DNA from: Herminiimonas arsenitoxidans
Lineage (GTDB): Bacteria > Pseudomonadota > Gammaproteobacteria > Burkholderiales > Burkholderiaceae_D
Direction of reading: 5' to 3'
Assembly (NCBI RefSeq): GCF_900130075.1
Contig: NZ_LT671418.1
Location: 2,542,001 to 2,606,000 of the forward strand
Length of the DNA: 64,000 bases
Of this stretch, positions 50,650 through 60,204 are shown piece by piece (within the stretch, counting starts at the first letter, position 1; each line of letters opens with the position of its first letter). The position numbers and the translations under genes are program-made. Under the pieces are notes generated by a model, which saw only the letters and a list, made by a program, of their open reading frames with translations, did no database searches and had not been told where the DNA came from.

Positions 50650-53214
50650 TTACGCTACACGTGAGGCTATATGCGCCAGCGCTTCTTCCACCTGATCAAC
50701 CAGAATCAGACATAAATCACCTGCTTCCAGTTTTGCCAATGCAGTATCAATGGCAAGGAATTCACCCTGGATTTCCTGCGTGAATTTGGTACGCTTGGCC
50801 TTGGCCAAACCTTCGCGCAACAGGCCTAATACTTCGCCATCAGCGCGGCCACGTTGGCATTGGTCTTCATACAGGATGACATCGTCAAATACGTCGCCGA
50901 GAATTTGTGTTTGACGGCGCAGATCTTCATCGCGTCGGTCACCGGCACCGCTGATGACTACCATGCGGCGTTTCGATGGCATGCCTTCTACTGCGCGTGC
51001 TAATGCTTCGATGGCATCTGGATTGTGGCCGTAGTCAGCGATCACGGTTGCGCCGCGATGCGAGAAGATGTTGAAGCGACCTGGTGTGGTGCTCGCGCTA
51101 TTCTGGAAAGTGCGCAGACCTTCGAGAACCACGTTCCAATCCAGCCCAAGTCCCCATGCTGCACCAACTGCCGCCATCGCGTTTTCGATTTGGAAGCCGA
51201 TCGTGCCATTGTGCGTAATAGGAATGTCGGCCAATTGAATGCGGTGTTCGAACTTGCCTTCCGATGCCACGATAGTCGCACCATCTTGATAAATGACGCG
51301 ATTGCCTTGCGCACGATGTGTTGCGAGGACGGCGTGATTGCTGTCTTGTGCGAAGAAAGTGACGCTGCCTGTGCAGCTGCTCGCCATGTTCGCGACCATA
51401 GGATCTGCCGCGTTCAAAACGGCGGTGCCGTTAGGCGCGACGTTTTGTACGATGACGCGTTTGACGACAGCCAGATCTTCTACGGTGGAAATGAAATTCA
51501 AGCCGAGGTGATCGCCGACGCCGATGTTGGTGACGACTGCTACGTTGCAACGATCAAAGCCGAGGCCTTCACGCAAGACGCCACCACGTGCTGTTTCAAG
51601 CACGGCAGCATCGACGTCTGGGTGCATCAAGACATTGCGTGCGCTGCGTGGACCGCTGCAATCGCCAGTGTCTATGCGCTGATTTTCGATATACACGCCA
51701 TCAGTGCTGGTCATGCCGACACGATATTTATTGGCTTGCAGGATATGCGCGATCAAGCGCACGGTCGTGGTCTTGCCATTGGTGCCAGCGACTGCGACGA
51801 CTGGAATGCGACCATCGTCGCCTTCGGCAAACATGGTGGAAATGATGGCTTCGCCTACCGGACGGCCTTTGCCGAACGATGGCTTGATGTGCATGCGCAA
51901 GCCTGGTGCGGCATTGACTTCAACTACGCCACCGCCTTGTTCTTCCAGCGTGTTGTGGACGTTTTCGCATACCAGATCCACGCCGCAGATATCGAGGCCT
52001 ATCATTTGTGCTGCTTCAACGACACGTGCAGCCAGTTCTGGATGCACGTCGTCGGTGACGTCAGTCGCAATGCCACCGGTGCTCAGATTGGCGTTATTGC
52101 GCAACAGGACTGGTGAGCCTTTGGCTGGAATACTCGCCAAGACGTAATTTTGCTTTTCCAGTGTTGCCAGCGTGGTGTTGTCGACTTTGATTTTGGTCAG
52201 CGGAGTCGCATGACCATCACCGCGCAGCGGATCGAGATTAACCTGATCGATCAATTGCTGAATCGTTTGTACGCCATCGCCGATGACTTCCGGCGGAGTG
52301 CGGCGAGCTGCAGCGATCAGCTGTTTACCAACGACGAGGAAGCGGTAATCCTGTCCCGAGATATAGCGTTCGATCACGACGTCGTCGCAAATAATTTGTG
52401 CGGCGGCAAAGCCTGCTTCGATTTCTTCGCGGGTTTTCAGGTTGACGGAAACGCCTTTGCCCTGATTGCCGTCACGCGGCTTGATGACGACAGCGGCGCC
52501 GATTTCTGTTGCAGCATTCCATGCATCTTCTGCAGTTGTGACCGAGCGACCATCCGGGACTGGCACGCCAGCTGCATTTAATAGCAGCTTGGTCATTTCC
52601 TTGTCTTGCGCGATTGATTCTGCGATGGCGCTGGTGAATCCGGTTTCCGCAGCTTGGATGCGCAACTGTTTGCTGCCCCAGCCGAACTGCACCATGCTGC
52701 CTTCGGTCAAGCGGCGATAAGGAATACCGCGTGCTACGGCTGCATCGACGATAGAGCCGGTGCTAGGTCCGAGGCGGATGTCTTCATCGAGTTCGCGCAG
52801 ACTGGCCAATGCGGTTGCCAGATTGAACAGCGTATCTTCTACGGCAGCGCGGCACAGTTCTTGTGCCAGTTCAAAGGCGAGGCGGCCGACGGCTTCTTCG
52901 GTGTATTCGACGACGACTTGATAAGTGTCTTTTTCGACGGTTTCTATCGTGCGGCTGAAGGTGACAGGGCAACCAGCTTGCGCTTGCAGACCGAGCGCTG
53001 CGAATTCGAGCACGTCGGCCATCGAGAACGCTTGTTTCGGGCGCGCGCTTTCGATGAATTTGATGCCGGGGAAGCGAGCGCGTAGGCGGTCTTCGAAACC
53101 GGGGATAGCGGCAATGTCTTTTTCCGATTCATTGCACGACACAATGGCTTCGATCGACGTGTGCCGGCTCCAGAGATTGGGGCCACGCAGGGCGCGAACG
53201 CGAGATATTTCCAT
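50650..53214 (-). CDS. cphA: Cyanophycin synthetase
   Basis: An 854-residue enzyme that builds cyanophycin (poly-aspartate with arginine side chains) from Asp, Arg and ATP. Order: N-terminal domain MEISRVRALRGPNLWSRH, central ATP-grasp domain (ATEIGAAVVIKPRDGNQGKGVSVN, VVEVNAAPGLRMHIKPS), then the Mur ligase-like domain with an intact P-loop VAVAGTNGKTTTVRLI and the C-terminal domain (YGHNPDAIEALARA). The start at 53214 has AAGGA eight bases upstream and gives the family N-terminus; the frame stays open to 53340. It follows its paralogue in the same operon. Confidence 0.95.
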   Translation of the reverse strand: MEISRVRALRGPNLWSRHTSIEAIVSCNESEKDIAAIPGFEDRLRARFPGIKFIESARPKQAFSMADVLEFAALGLQAQAGCPVTFSRTIETVEKDTYQVVVEYTEEAVGRLAFELAQELCRAAVEDTLFNLATALASLRELDEDIRLGPSTGSIVDAAVARGIPYRRLTEGSMVQFGWGSKQLRIQAAETGFTSAIAESIAQDKEMTKLLLNAAGVPVPDGRSVTTAEDAWNAATEIGAAVVIKPRDGNQGKGVSVNLKTREEIEAGFAAAQIICDDVVIERYISGQDYRFLVVGKQLIAAARRTPPEVIGDGVQTIQQLIDQVNLDPLRGDGHATPLTKIKVDNTTLATLEKQNYVLASIPAKGSPVLLRNNANLSTGGIATDVTDDVHPELAARVVEAAQMIGLDICGVDLVCENVHNTLEEQGGGVVEVNAAPGLRMHIKPSFGKGRPVGEAIISTMFAEGDDGRIPVVAVAGTNGKTTTVRLIAHILQANKYRVGMTSTDGVYIENQRIDTGDCSGPRSARNVLMHPDVDAAVLETARGGVLREGLGFDRCNVAVVTNIGVGDHLGLNFISTVEDLAVVKRVIVQNVAPNGTAVLNAADPMVANMASSCTGSVTFFAQDSNHAVLATHRAQGNRVIYQDGATIVASEGKFEHRIQLADIPITHNGTIGFQIENAMAAVGAAWGLGLDWNVVLEGLRTFQNSASTTPGRFNIFSHRGATVIADYGHNPDAIEALARAVEGMPSKRRMVVISGAGDRRDEDLRRQTQILGDVFDDVILYEDQCQRGRADGEVLGLLREGLAKAKRTKFTQEIQGEFLAIDTALAKLEAGDLCLILVDQVEEALAHIASRVA

Positions 53215-53345
53215 GGACATCTTCCTTCTTGGCGCAGCAGTCTGCCGTGCTTTGGCGCGGCGTGGCACTTTGTTATTTGATGCAGCAGTGTAAACCGCAT
53301 CGGTCTCTTTGTTCTTGTGATAAGCGAAAACAGTACTCATGGCTA

Positions 53346-55517
53346 TCAGGCGGCGATGACCGCATCGGTTGGTTCAAACGACTCAATCCCGACACGCATC
53401 AAGTCGGGGCTGACGCCAAGTGCCCATGCAGCTGCAATGGCGGCTAATACAGTTTCGATATTCAGGGCTGATTTATCCTGCACGGCGTTGCCGATCAGGA
53501 TTTCTTCTTTGTCGGATGCCAGAACAATATGACCGTCGCGCAAGAAAACAGCACGTTGACCTTGTTCCAGATGGGTGACGATCGCAGCAGTACTGGCTGA
53601 TGCAGCGAAGAAAATCACGCTGCCATCGCAAAGAGGCGCCAGTTCAACCACGCGCGGATCGGCTGCATTCAATACTGCAACGCCAGTCGGCAACACAACA
53701 TCGATCTGCGTACGCACGACACGGCTCATCTGATCCGCATCTTCAATATAGAACTCAGGCAGTTTGTCGGCCGGATCGATATTCGTGACGACGCCAACCT
53801 GGCACCAGTCGTAGGCCAGACCTTCGGACAGAATAGTCTTGCTGCTGTTTTCAAAGACGGCAGTTTCCACCATGCGGTTCATCAAGACCTGACGCGATGC
53901 ATCCCAGTTGTCGCTGGATTTTTTCAAGACATGACGTTGACGCAGGAACAAGCCGTCCTTGCATGCCAAGCCGACATACGTGCCTTGCAAATGCAGCAAC
54001 CAGGCGATCAGACGCGATACCGCAGTGGTGTCGTGCGAGCCGGTGACGCCGACGATAGGTATACGGCCGCTTTCATTTTCTGCAAACAGGTGATCGACGA
54101 TCGCGCGTCCAACCGGGCGCGCCGGGCCGTCGGCTGGTTTCAGATGCATCAACAAACCTGGGCCGGCGTTGACTTCGACGATCGCGCCGCCTTGTTCTTC
54201 CAATGGGCGAGAAATGTCTTGAGCGACCAAATCGACGCCGGCAATATCCAGTCCGACGATGCGTGCGGCCAATGATGCGGCTGCAGCTACGCTAGGATGA
54301 ACTTGATCGGTGACGTCGAAGGCAACGTTTCCATTGCGCTGCACAAGAATTTTTTCGCCGGCCGGCGGGATGGATTCGGTGGTGTAACCTTGGCGCGCCA
54401 GTTCCAGCAGAACTACGCGTGGATCATCGGCTTCATCGATCAGAATCAGATTAAGCGGGCAATCTTCGCTGCTGCCGCGACGTGGGTCGCTGTTGAGCTG
54501 GCTGTTGATCAATTCGGAAATATTCGAGATGCCATCGGCCACAACGGATGCTTCTTCACCGCGTGCGGCAGCGACCAGTTTGCCGCCTATGATTAGCAAG
54601 CGATGTTCGTTACCGAGGACAAAACGCTCGACGATGACGTCGCTGCTTTCTTGTTCTGCGAGCAAGAAGGCGGCTTCGATATCGGGCAGTGTGCGCAGAT
54701 TGGTCGAGACACCGCGGCCATGATTGCCGTCCAGCGGTTTGATGACGACTGGCAAGCCTATGCTCTCGGCAGCATCCCAAGCGTCGGCGACGCTATTGAC
54801 GATGCGGCCTTCCGGCACCGGTACGCCGCAGGATTGCAGCAGCGTTTTAGTTAATTCTTTGTCACTGGAAATGGTTTCTGCAATGGCGCTGGTCTGATCG
54901 GTTTCTGCGGTCCAGATACGGCGTTGTTTCGCGCCGTGACCAAGTTGCACCAGATTGCCATCGTTCAGGCGCATCGATGGGATGCGACGGTCGGTTGCTG
55001 CATCGACGATACAGCCGGTACTTGGTCCGAGAGCAACAGATTCCAAAATGTCGCGCAAATTGTTGACTGCGCCTTGAACATCGTAAGGACGATCTTCAAT
55101 CGCGGCCATGACCAGATCGCGCGCGGCAACGAGCGCGGCGCGGCTGACTTCTTCGTGGCGTGCACGAACGACAACTTTGTAAACACCGCGTTTGGAGGTT
55201 TCCCGCGCCTTGCCGAAACCGCTTTGCATGCCGGCAAGGTTTTGCAGTTCTATCATCACGTGTTCCATGATGTGACCAGGCCAGGTGCCTTCGCGCAAGC
55301 GCATCAAAAAGCCGCCGTGTACGCCGACGCCACAGTGATGTTCGACCAAGCTAGGCAGCCAGGCGGTCAGGCGCTCATAGAAGCCGGGGATGGTGTTGGA
55401 CGGCGAGTCTTCCAGATCGCCAATATCCACCCACGCCTCGATTACTGGGCGATAGGTCCAGATATTTGGTCCGCGTAGACTGAGCACATCGATAATATCG
55501 ATGGTTTTGTTGTTCAT
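53346..55517 (-). CDS. cphA': Cyanophycin synthetase paralogue with degenerate Mur-ligase P-loop
   Basis: A 723-residue CphA-like protein. The N-terminal domain (VLSLRGPNIWTYRPVIEAWVD, FLMRLREGTWPGHIMEHVM) and ATP-grasp domain (SIGLPVVIKPLDGNHGRGVS, VEVNAGPGLLMHLKP) look intact. In the Mur-like domain the P-loop GTNGKTTT is replaced by GSHDTTAV at about residues 493-500, losing the glycine and catalytic lysine, and the protein ends about 130 residues before CphA does. One of two ATP sites is therefore likely dead, as in cyanobacterial CphA2, which polymerises beta-aspartyl-arginine. Whether this one does the same is not known. It is the first gene of the cph operon. Confidence 0.9.
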   Translation of the reverse strand: MNNKTIDIIDVLSLRGPNIWTYRPVIEAWVDIGDLEDSPSNTIPGFYERLTAWLPSLVEHHCGVGVHGGFLMRLREGTWPGHIMEHVMIELQNLAGMQSGFGKARETSKRGVYKVVVRARHEEVSRAALVAARDLVMAAIEDRPYDVQGAVNNLRDILESVALGPSTGCIVDAATDRRIPSMRLNDGNLVQLGHGAKQRRIWTAETDQTSAIAETISSDKELTKTLLQSCGVPVPEGRIVNSVADAWDAAESIGLPVVIKPLDGNHGRGVSTNLRTLPDIEAAFLLAEQESSDVIVERFVLGNEHRLLIIGGKLVAAARGEEASVVADGISNISELINSQLNSDPRRGSSEDCPLNLILIDEADDPRVVLLELARQGYTTESIPPAGEKILVQRNGNVAFDVTDQVHPSVAAAASLAARIVGLDIAGVDLVAQDISRPLEEQGGAIVEVNAGPGLLMHLKPADGPARPVGRAIVDHLFAENESGRIPIVGVTGSHDTTAVSRLIAWLLHLQGTYVGLACKDGLFLRQRHVLKKSSDNWDASRQVLMNRMVETAVFENSSKTILSEGLAYDWCQVGVVTNIDPADKLPEFYIEDADQMSRVVRTQIDVVLPTGVAVLNAADPRVVELAPLCDGSVIFFAASASTAAIVTHLEQGQRAVFLRDGHIVLASDKEEILIGNAVQDKSALNIETVLAAIAAAWALGVSPDLMRVGIESFEPTDAVIAA

Positions 55518-55748
55518 TTGTAATGGGAAATCTGTATGGGAAAGCCAAAAATCGAATGGCTAAAATAGCTGTAACGCGCTGGCGGTTTTTTGGTTTACTT
55601 ATTTATGGATTATATTTCGCGCGCGCTTGAATACGGCAAACAAGTCGGGTCCGTTTAGATATACTGGCCGCCAATTTGAGATAAAACCAGATATTCTGGT
55701 TGCAAGTTCAATGAACGCTCGTTCTCTACGAAACCCCTTTTTGCCTTG

Positions 55749-58016
55749 ATGAAAACTGCCTCTTTACCTTTATTGTTATCAAGAAATACCATTCCTGCTC
55801 TCTGGCAGGATATTCACGTTCAATTGAACAAGGACGAAATCATACTCGCTCATTTGGAGCTTGATCTTGATCTAAGTCTACATTTCGTACCAGGCGTTGT
55901 AATTCTTACCAATTCGCGTCTGCTGTCGCGCTCACATAGCGAATCGACTTGGCAGGCGTGGCCGCTGCGCGCCGATCTGGCGCTGAAGCATCACGATCAT
56001 GCCGGCGTTGGCACACTGGAATTGCACGATGCAACTGCGCGCTTGGTGACCTGGCGTTACACGCTTGCGCAAAATCCTGATGCACTGAATTTGATTTCGT
56101 TGTTTGATCAACAACGTCATGCCATCGCATCGGGCGTGCCGATGAAAACGCAGGAAGCGGTAGAAGAGAATGATGACGAAGCATCGGATGCTGAGGAGGA
56201 GGATGGCAATGTCGCAGAAGAGCAGCCGCCATCAACGGCTTCGCTGTTTCGCTTGTGGCGTTTTGCGAGGCCGTATCGTGGCCAGTTGCTCTTGGGCTTC
56301 TTGCTGACTTTGGCTTCGACTGCGGCGACTTTGGTGCCGCCGTATATGACGATGCCGTTGATGGATAACGTGCTGATTCCGTATCAAAACGGTGTGCCTA
56401 TCGATAAAGGTCTGGTCACGCTTTACCTTGGCGGCTTGTTTGGCTCGGCTCTGTTTGCCTGGGGCTTGGGTTGGGCGCGCACTTACATCTTGGCTTTGGT
56501 CAGTGAGCGCATAGGCGCGGATTTGCGCACCACCACGTATGAACATCTGTTGCGTTTATCGCTGGAATATTTCGGTGGTAAACGTACTGGCGATTTGATG
56601 ACACGTATTGGTTCGGAGACGGATCGCATTTGCGTGTTCCTGTCGCTGCATTTGCTGGATTTTTTCACCGACGTTTTGATGATCATCATGACGGCAGTGA
56701 TACTGATCTCGATCAATCCATGGCTGGCTTTGGTGACCTTGCTGCCGCTGCCATTCATCGCATGGATGATCCACGTGGTGCGCGACAAACTGCGCAATGG
56801 TTTTGAAAAGGTTGATCGTATCTGGTCGCAAGTGACCAACGTGCTGGCCGATACAATTCCAGGTATCCGTGTGGTGAAAGCATTTGCGCAAGAGAAGCGC
56901 GAAGCTGCACGTTTCCGCGAAGCCAATAATCACAATCTGGTTGTTAACGATCGCGTCAATAAAGTCTGGTCGCTGTTTTCACCTACCGTTACTTTCCTGA
57001 CTGAAATCGGTTTGCTGGTGGTGTGGGCGCTCGGTATCTGGCAAGTGTCGCAAGGCATGATCACGGTCGGTGTGTTGACCGCCTTCCTCGCTTACATCAG
57101 CCGCTTCTACACACGTCTGGATTCAATGAGCCGCATTGTGTCGGTTACGCAAAAAGCGGCGACTGGTGCCAAGCGTATTTTCGATATTCTGGATCACGTA
57201 TCCAGCGTGCCGGAAGCGACCAATCCAGTGCATCTCGATAAAGTGCAGGGCAAGATCACGATCCAGGATATCGGCTTCCGCTACGGTAATCGTGCCGTGA
57301 TACGCGGTTTGGATCTGACCATCAATCCGGGTGAAATGATCGGTCTGGTTGGTCACAGCGGTTCGGGTAAAAGTACGCTGGTCAATTTGATTTGCCGTTT
57401 TTACGATGTATCAGCCGGTGCGATTCTGGTTGATGGCGTGGATGTACGCTCGATCCCGATTCCTGAATATCGCCGCAATATCGGTTTGGTGTTGCAGGAG
57501 CCGTTCTTGTTCTTCGGCACGATTGCAGACAACATCGCTTACGGTAAACCGGATGCGAGTCGTGAAGACATCATCGCCGCCGCACGTGCAGCACATGCGC
57601 ATGAGTTCATCCTGCGCTTGCCGCATGGTTACGATTCCATGGTCGGTGAACGCGGACAAACCTTGTCCGGTGGTGAGCGCCAACGTATTTCGATTGCACG
57701 TGCATTGTTGATCGATCCGCACATCCTGATACTGGATGAAGCAACTTCATCAGTGGATACAACCACAGAACGTGAGATTCAGAAAGCGCTCGACAATCTG
57801 GTACGCGGCCGTACCACGATAGCGATTGCGCATCGCTTGTCCACGCTGCGTCGCGCTGATCGTATCGTCGTGATGGATAGAGGGCAGATAGTGGAAGTCG
57901 GTTCACACGATGAATTGTTGCAGCGTGAAGGCGCGTATTACAAACTGTATCAAGCACAACAGCGTCAGGCAGAAGATATGCTGGAAGATGGAATCAAAGC
58001 CGGGGAGGGCGCATGA
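55749..58016 (+). CDS. ABC exporter (half-transporter) associated with cyanophycin genes
   Basis: A 755-residue protein. Residues 1 to about 135 form an unusual N-terminal domain (NKDEIILAHLELDLDLSLHFVPGVVILTNSRLLSR) resembling bacterial PH-like domains, followed by an acidic linker EENDDEASDAEEEDG. Then come six membrane helices of the exporter type (from about residue 175) and the ATPase domain: Walker A GLVGHSGSGKSTLVNLI, signature LSGGERQRISIARALL, Walker B ILILDEATSSVD and switch region IAHRLSTLRRADRIVVM. It is divergent from cphA' and overlaps the DUF1854 gene. Such transporters recur beside cphA in Burkholderiales; the cargo is unknown. The ATG at 55749 is used rather than the TTG just before it. 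Confidence 0.88.
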   Translation: MKTASLPLLLSRNTIPALWQDIHVQLNKDEIILAHLELDLDLSLHFVPGVVILTNSRLLSRSHSESTWQAWPLRADLALKHHDHAGVGTLELHDATARLVTWRYTLAQNPDALNLISLFDQQRHAIASGVPMKTQEAVEENDDEASDAEEEDGNVAEEQPPSTASLFRLWRFARPYRGQLLLGFLLTLASTAATLVPPYMTMPLMDNVLIPYQNGVPIDKGLVTLYLGGLFGSALFAWGLGWARTYILALVSERIGADLRTTTYEHLLRLSLEYFGGKRTGDLMTRIGSETDRICVFLSLHLLDFFTDVLMIIMTAVILISINPWLALVTLLPLPFIAWMIHVVRDKLRNGFEKVDRIWSQVTNVLADTIPGIRVVKAFAQEKREAARFREANNHNLVVNDRVNKVWSLFSPTVTFLTEIGLLVVWALGIWQVSQGMITVGVLTAFLAYISRFYTRLDSMSRIVSVTQKAATGAKRIFDILDHVSSVPEATNPVHLDKVQGKITIQDIGFRYGNRAVIRGLDLTINPGEMIGLVGHSGSGKSTLVNLICRFYDVSAGAILVDGVDVRSIPIPEYRRNIGLVLQEPFLFFGTIADNIAYGKPDASREDIIAAARAAHAHEFILRLPHGYDSMVGERGQTLSGGERQRISIARALLIDPHILILDEATSSVDTTTEREIQKALDNLVRGRTTIAIAHRLSTLRRADRIVVMDRGQIVEVGSHDELLQREGAYYKLYQAQQRQAEDMLEDGIKAGEGA

Positions 58017-58480
58017 GCAATTTTCAATTAACGCGTAACGCCTTCGGTAAATTGATCTACACAGCAGCCGGCGATGCTGAAGTGCATGAAGGCGTCGTGC
58101 CTGTGCGTTCGTTTCCGATTGCCGCGCCGGATGTTGGCATTGCGATCGTCAGCACTGATGGACGCGAACTGGCATGGATAGAAAAGCTGAGTGACTTGCC
58201 AGAGGCAACTCGTGCCTTGCTGGAAGAAGAACTGGCCAGTCGCGAATTTTTGCCGGAGATCAAACAGATCAAGCATGTTTCTGTTTTTGCTTCGCCCAGT
58301 ACATGGACGGTGGCAACCAGTCGCGGTGATGCAACGCTGGTATTGAAAGGTGAGGAAGATATACGTCGTATTGGTGAGTCGGCATTGATCATCGCCGATA
58401 CGCACGGCATACAATTTCTGATTCGCGATATGAATAAACTGGACAAAACCAGCCGCAAGTTGCTCGACAGATTTTTGTAA
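58013..58480 (+). CDS. DUF1854 protein associated with cyanophycin genes
   Basis: A 155-residue soluble protein of the DUF1854 family: FQLTRNAFGKLIYTAAGDAEVHEGVVPVRSFPIAAPDVGIAIV, LAWIEKLSDLP, then EELASREFLPEIKQIKHV and a C-terminal IADTHGIQFLIRDMNKLDKTSRKLLDRFL. The family is known mainly as a partner of the cyanophycin-associated ABC exporter. The start overlaps the ABC stop by 4 bases, so the two are co-translated. Biochemical role unknown. Confidence 0.85.
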   Translation: MSNFQLTRNAFGKLIYTAAGDAEVHEGVVPVRSFPIAAPDVGIAIVSTDGRELAWIEKLSDLPEATRALLEEELASREFLPEIKQIKHVSVFASPSTWTVATSRGDATLVLKGEEDIRRIGESALIIADTHGIQFLIRDMNKLDKTSRKLLDRFL

Positions 58481-58529
58481 TCTCGATGTGCGTTGAGAAT
58501 ACGCACATCGCTGCTGAGGAGAAATGTTG

Positions 58530-59510
58530 ATGTCGAATCGTCCGCAAGATCGTCTGCCCGCAGTACTGCAAAATCTCGTCTTGCCTGTTATCGCGGCACC
58601 CATGTTTATCGCCAGTGGTCCAGAGCTGGTGACGGCGCAATGCAAGGCCGGTATCGTCGGTGCCTTCCCTGCATTGAATGCGCGTCTGCCGGAATTGCTC
58701 GATACCTGGCTAACCGATATTCAAGCTGAATTGGCTGCGTATAAAGCCGCGCATCCAACGGCGATCATCGGTCCGATAGCGGTTAATCAAATCGTGCATC
58801 AATCGAATGACCGTCTCGCACATGACGTCGAGGTGTGCGTCAAACATCGTGTGCCCATCATCATTTCCTCATTGCGTGCACCGCCGAAAGAAATGATGGA
58901 CGCGATCCACAGCTACGGTGGCATCGTGTTGCACGACGTGATTTCCATCCGTCATGCACAGAAGGCGCTGGAAGCTGGCGTCGATGGTTTGATACTGGTG
59001 GCAGCAGGTGCGGGTGGTCATGCAGGCACCTTGTCGCCATTCGTATTGGTTGGTGAAGTGCGCAAATTCTTTAAGGGACCGATTGCCTTGTCCGGTGCAA
59101 TTGCGACCGGCGATGCAGTGCTGGCGGCGCAAGCGATGGGTGCTGATTTTGCGTATATCGGTTCGCGCTGGCTGGCGACTAAAGAGTCGAATGTCGACGA
59201 TGCTTATCGTGAAGCGATAGTCAGCTCGGCCGCTGCCGATGTGATCTACACCAATCTGTTTACCGGTATACACGGTAACTATCTGAAAAAATCCATTATC
59301 AATGCAGGTCTGGATCCAGACAATCTGCCGCAAGCCGACAAGAGCGCGATGAATTTCGGCTCTGGCAGCGGCAGCAAGATCAAAGCGTGGCGCGACATCT
59401 GGGGTGCGGGCCAAGGCGTCGGTTTGATAGACGACGTGGTCGCAGTTGAAGAAGTCGTGCAACGCTTGATAGCCGAATACAAGGCAGCGAAAACGCGTTT
59501 GAAGATATAA
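58530..59510 (+). CDS. NAD(P)H-dependent flavin oxidoreductase, nitronate monooxygenase-like
   Basis: A 326-residue TIM-barrel FMN protein of the 2-nitropropane dioxygenase/enoyl reductase FabK-like family. Typical parts: LVLPVIAAPMFIASGPELVTAQCKAGIVGAFPALNAR at the N-terminus, LILVAAGAGGHAGTLSPFVLVGEVR with the substrate/FMN-binding His-Ala-Gly, and ALSGAIATGDAVLAAQAMGADFAYIGSRWLAT for FMN phosphate. The ATG at 58530 has GAGGAG at ideal distance; 58524 is too close. Substrate may be a nitronate or a related electron-poor compound. It is followed by a terminator. Confidence 0.85.
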   Translation: MSNRPQDRLPAVLQNLVLPVIAAPMFIASGPELVTAQCKAGIVGAFPALNARLPELLDTWLTDIQAELAAYKAAHPTAIIGPIAVNQIVHQSNDRLAHDVEVCVKHRVPIIISSLRAPPKEMMDAIHSYGGIVLHDVISIRHAQKALEAGVDGLILVAAGAGGHAGTLSPFVLVGEVRKFFKGPIALSGAIATGDAVLAAQAMGADFAYIGSRWLATKESNVDDAYREAIVSSAAADVIYTNLFTGIHGNYLKKSIINAGLDPDNLPQADKSAMNFGSGSGSKIKAWRDIWGAGQGVGLIDDVVAVEEVVQRLIAEYKAAKTRLKI

Positions 59511-59541
59511 AAAAAGCCCTCATCCAAGATGAGGGCTTTTA
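59511..59541. terminator. Bidirectional rho-independent terminator
   Basis: AAAAAAGCCCTCATC-CAA-GATGAGGGCTTTT directly after the flavin oxidoreductase stop, also serving the converging GDT1-type gene. Confidence 0.92.
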
Positions 59542-59557
59542 GGTTTACGCGCCGGGC

Positions 59558-60133
59558 TTACACACCGAAACGTGCACCTGCGCCGAACAAAGTAGCAATC
59601 CCCAACACTGCAAAAATTGCCGCCGCCACGCGATGCACGATTTTCACCGGCATACGACCTGCAAGCTTGTCACCGAAATAAACCGCAGGCGCATTTGCCA
59701 GCATCATGCCGAAGGTCGTGCCGGCCAAGACCCAGAAGAATGAATGGAATTGTGCAGCCAAGGCAACGGTTGCAATTTGTGTTTTATCGCCCATTTCTGC
59801 CAGGAAGAAGGCGATCAGCGTGGTCGTGAAGACGCCGTACTTCGCCAATTTGGCATCACCTTCGTCCAGCTTGTCAGGGATGAGTGTCCAGCCAGCCATC
59901 AGCAGGAACGATACGCCGAGTACCCAGCGCAAGACTTCAGGCCCCAGCATGGTCGTAATCCATGTGCCTATGGCGGCAGCGAATGCGTGATTGGCAATAG
60001 TCGCGACAAAGATCGCCAAGACGATAGGTAATGGTTTGCGAAATTTTGCAGCGAGGAGAAAAGCGAGTAGTTGTGTTTTGTCGCCGATTTCAGCGAGGGC
60101 AACAATGCCGGTAGAGACGAAGAATGCTTCCAT
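59558..60133 (-). CDS. GDT1/UPF0016 (TMEM165-like) transporter, probable Mn2+ exporter
   Basis: A 191-residue membrane protein with six helices and the duplicated family motif E-x-G-D-K-T/S: ALAEIGDKTQLLAF near the N-terminus and FLAEMGDKTQIATVAL in the second half. Bacterial members such as MneA of Vibrio export manganese. The upstream yybP-ykoY riboswitch, which senses Mn2+, supports that function strongly. The start at 60133 fits the family; the longer frame upstream enters the riboswitch leader. Confidence 0.9.
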   Translation of the reverse strand: MEAFFVSTGIVALAEIGDKTQLLAFLLAAKFRKPLPIVLAIFVATIANHAFAAAIGTWITTMLGPEVLRWVLGVSFLLMAGWTLIPDKLDEGDAKLAKYGVFTTTLIAFFLAEMGDKTQIATVALAAQFHSFFWVLAGTTFGMMLANAPAVYFGDKLAGRMPVKIVHRVAAAIFAVLGIATLFGAGARFGV

Positions 60134-60204
60134 GATGGGGATAAACTTTCTGGGGCCGGAATAATAACCAAAGCACAAACAGCGACCCCGGCCCATGCGG
60201 TCGT

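Noticed and set aside
50575..50650. Attachment-site repeat of the tRNA-Arg 3' end at the far edge of the sulfonate block
   Set aside because: No copy of the tRNA-Arg 3' sequence was seen here; only a terminator is present.
51025..52147. Long plus-strand frame (over 360 codons) opposite cphA
   Set aside because: It lies fully within cphA on the other strand, the product is Cys/His/Ala/Asp-rich without domains, and cphA is unmistakable.
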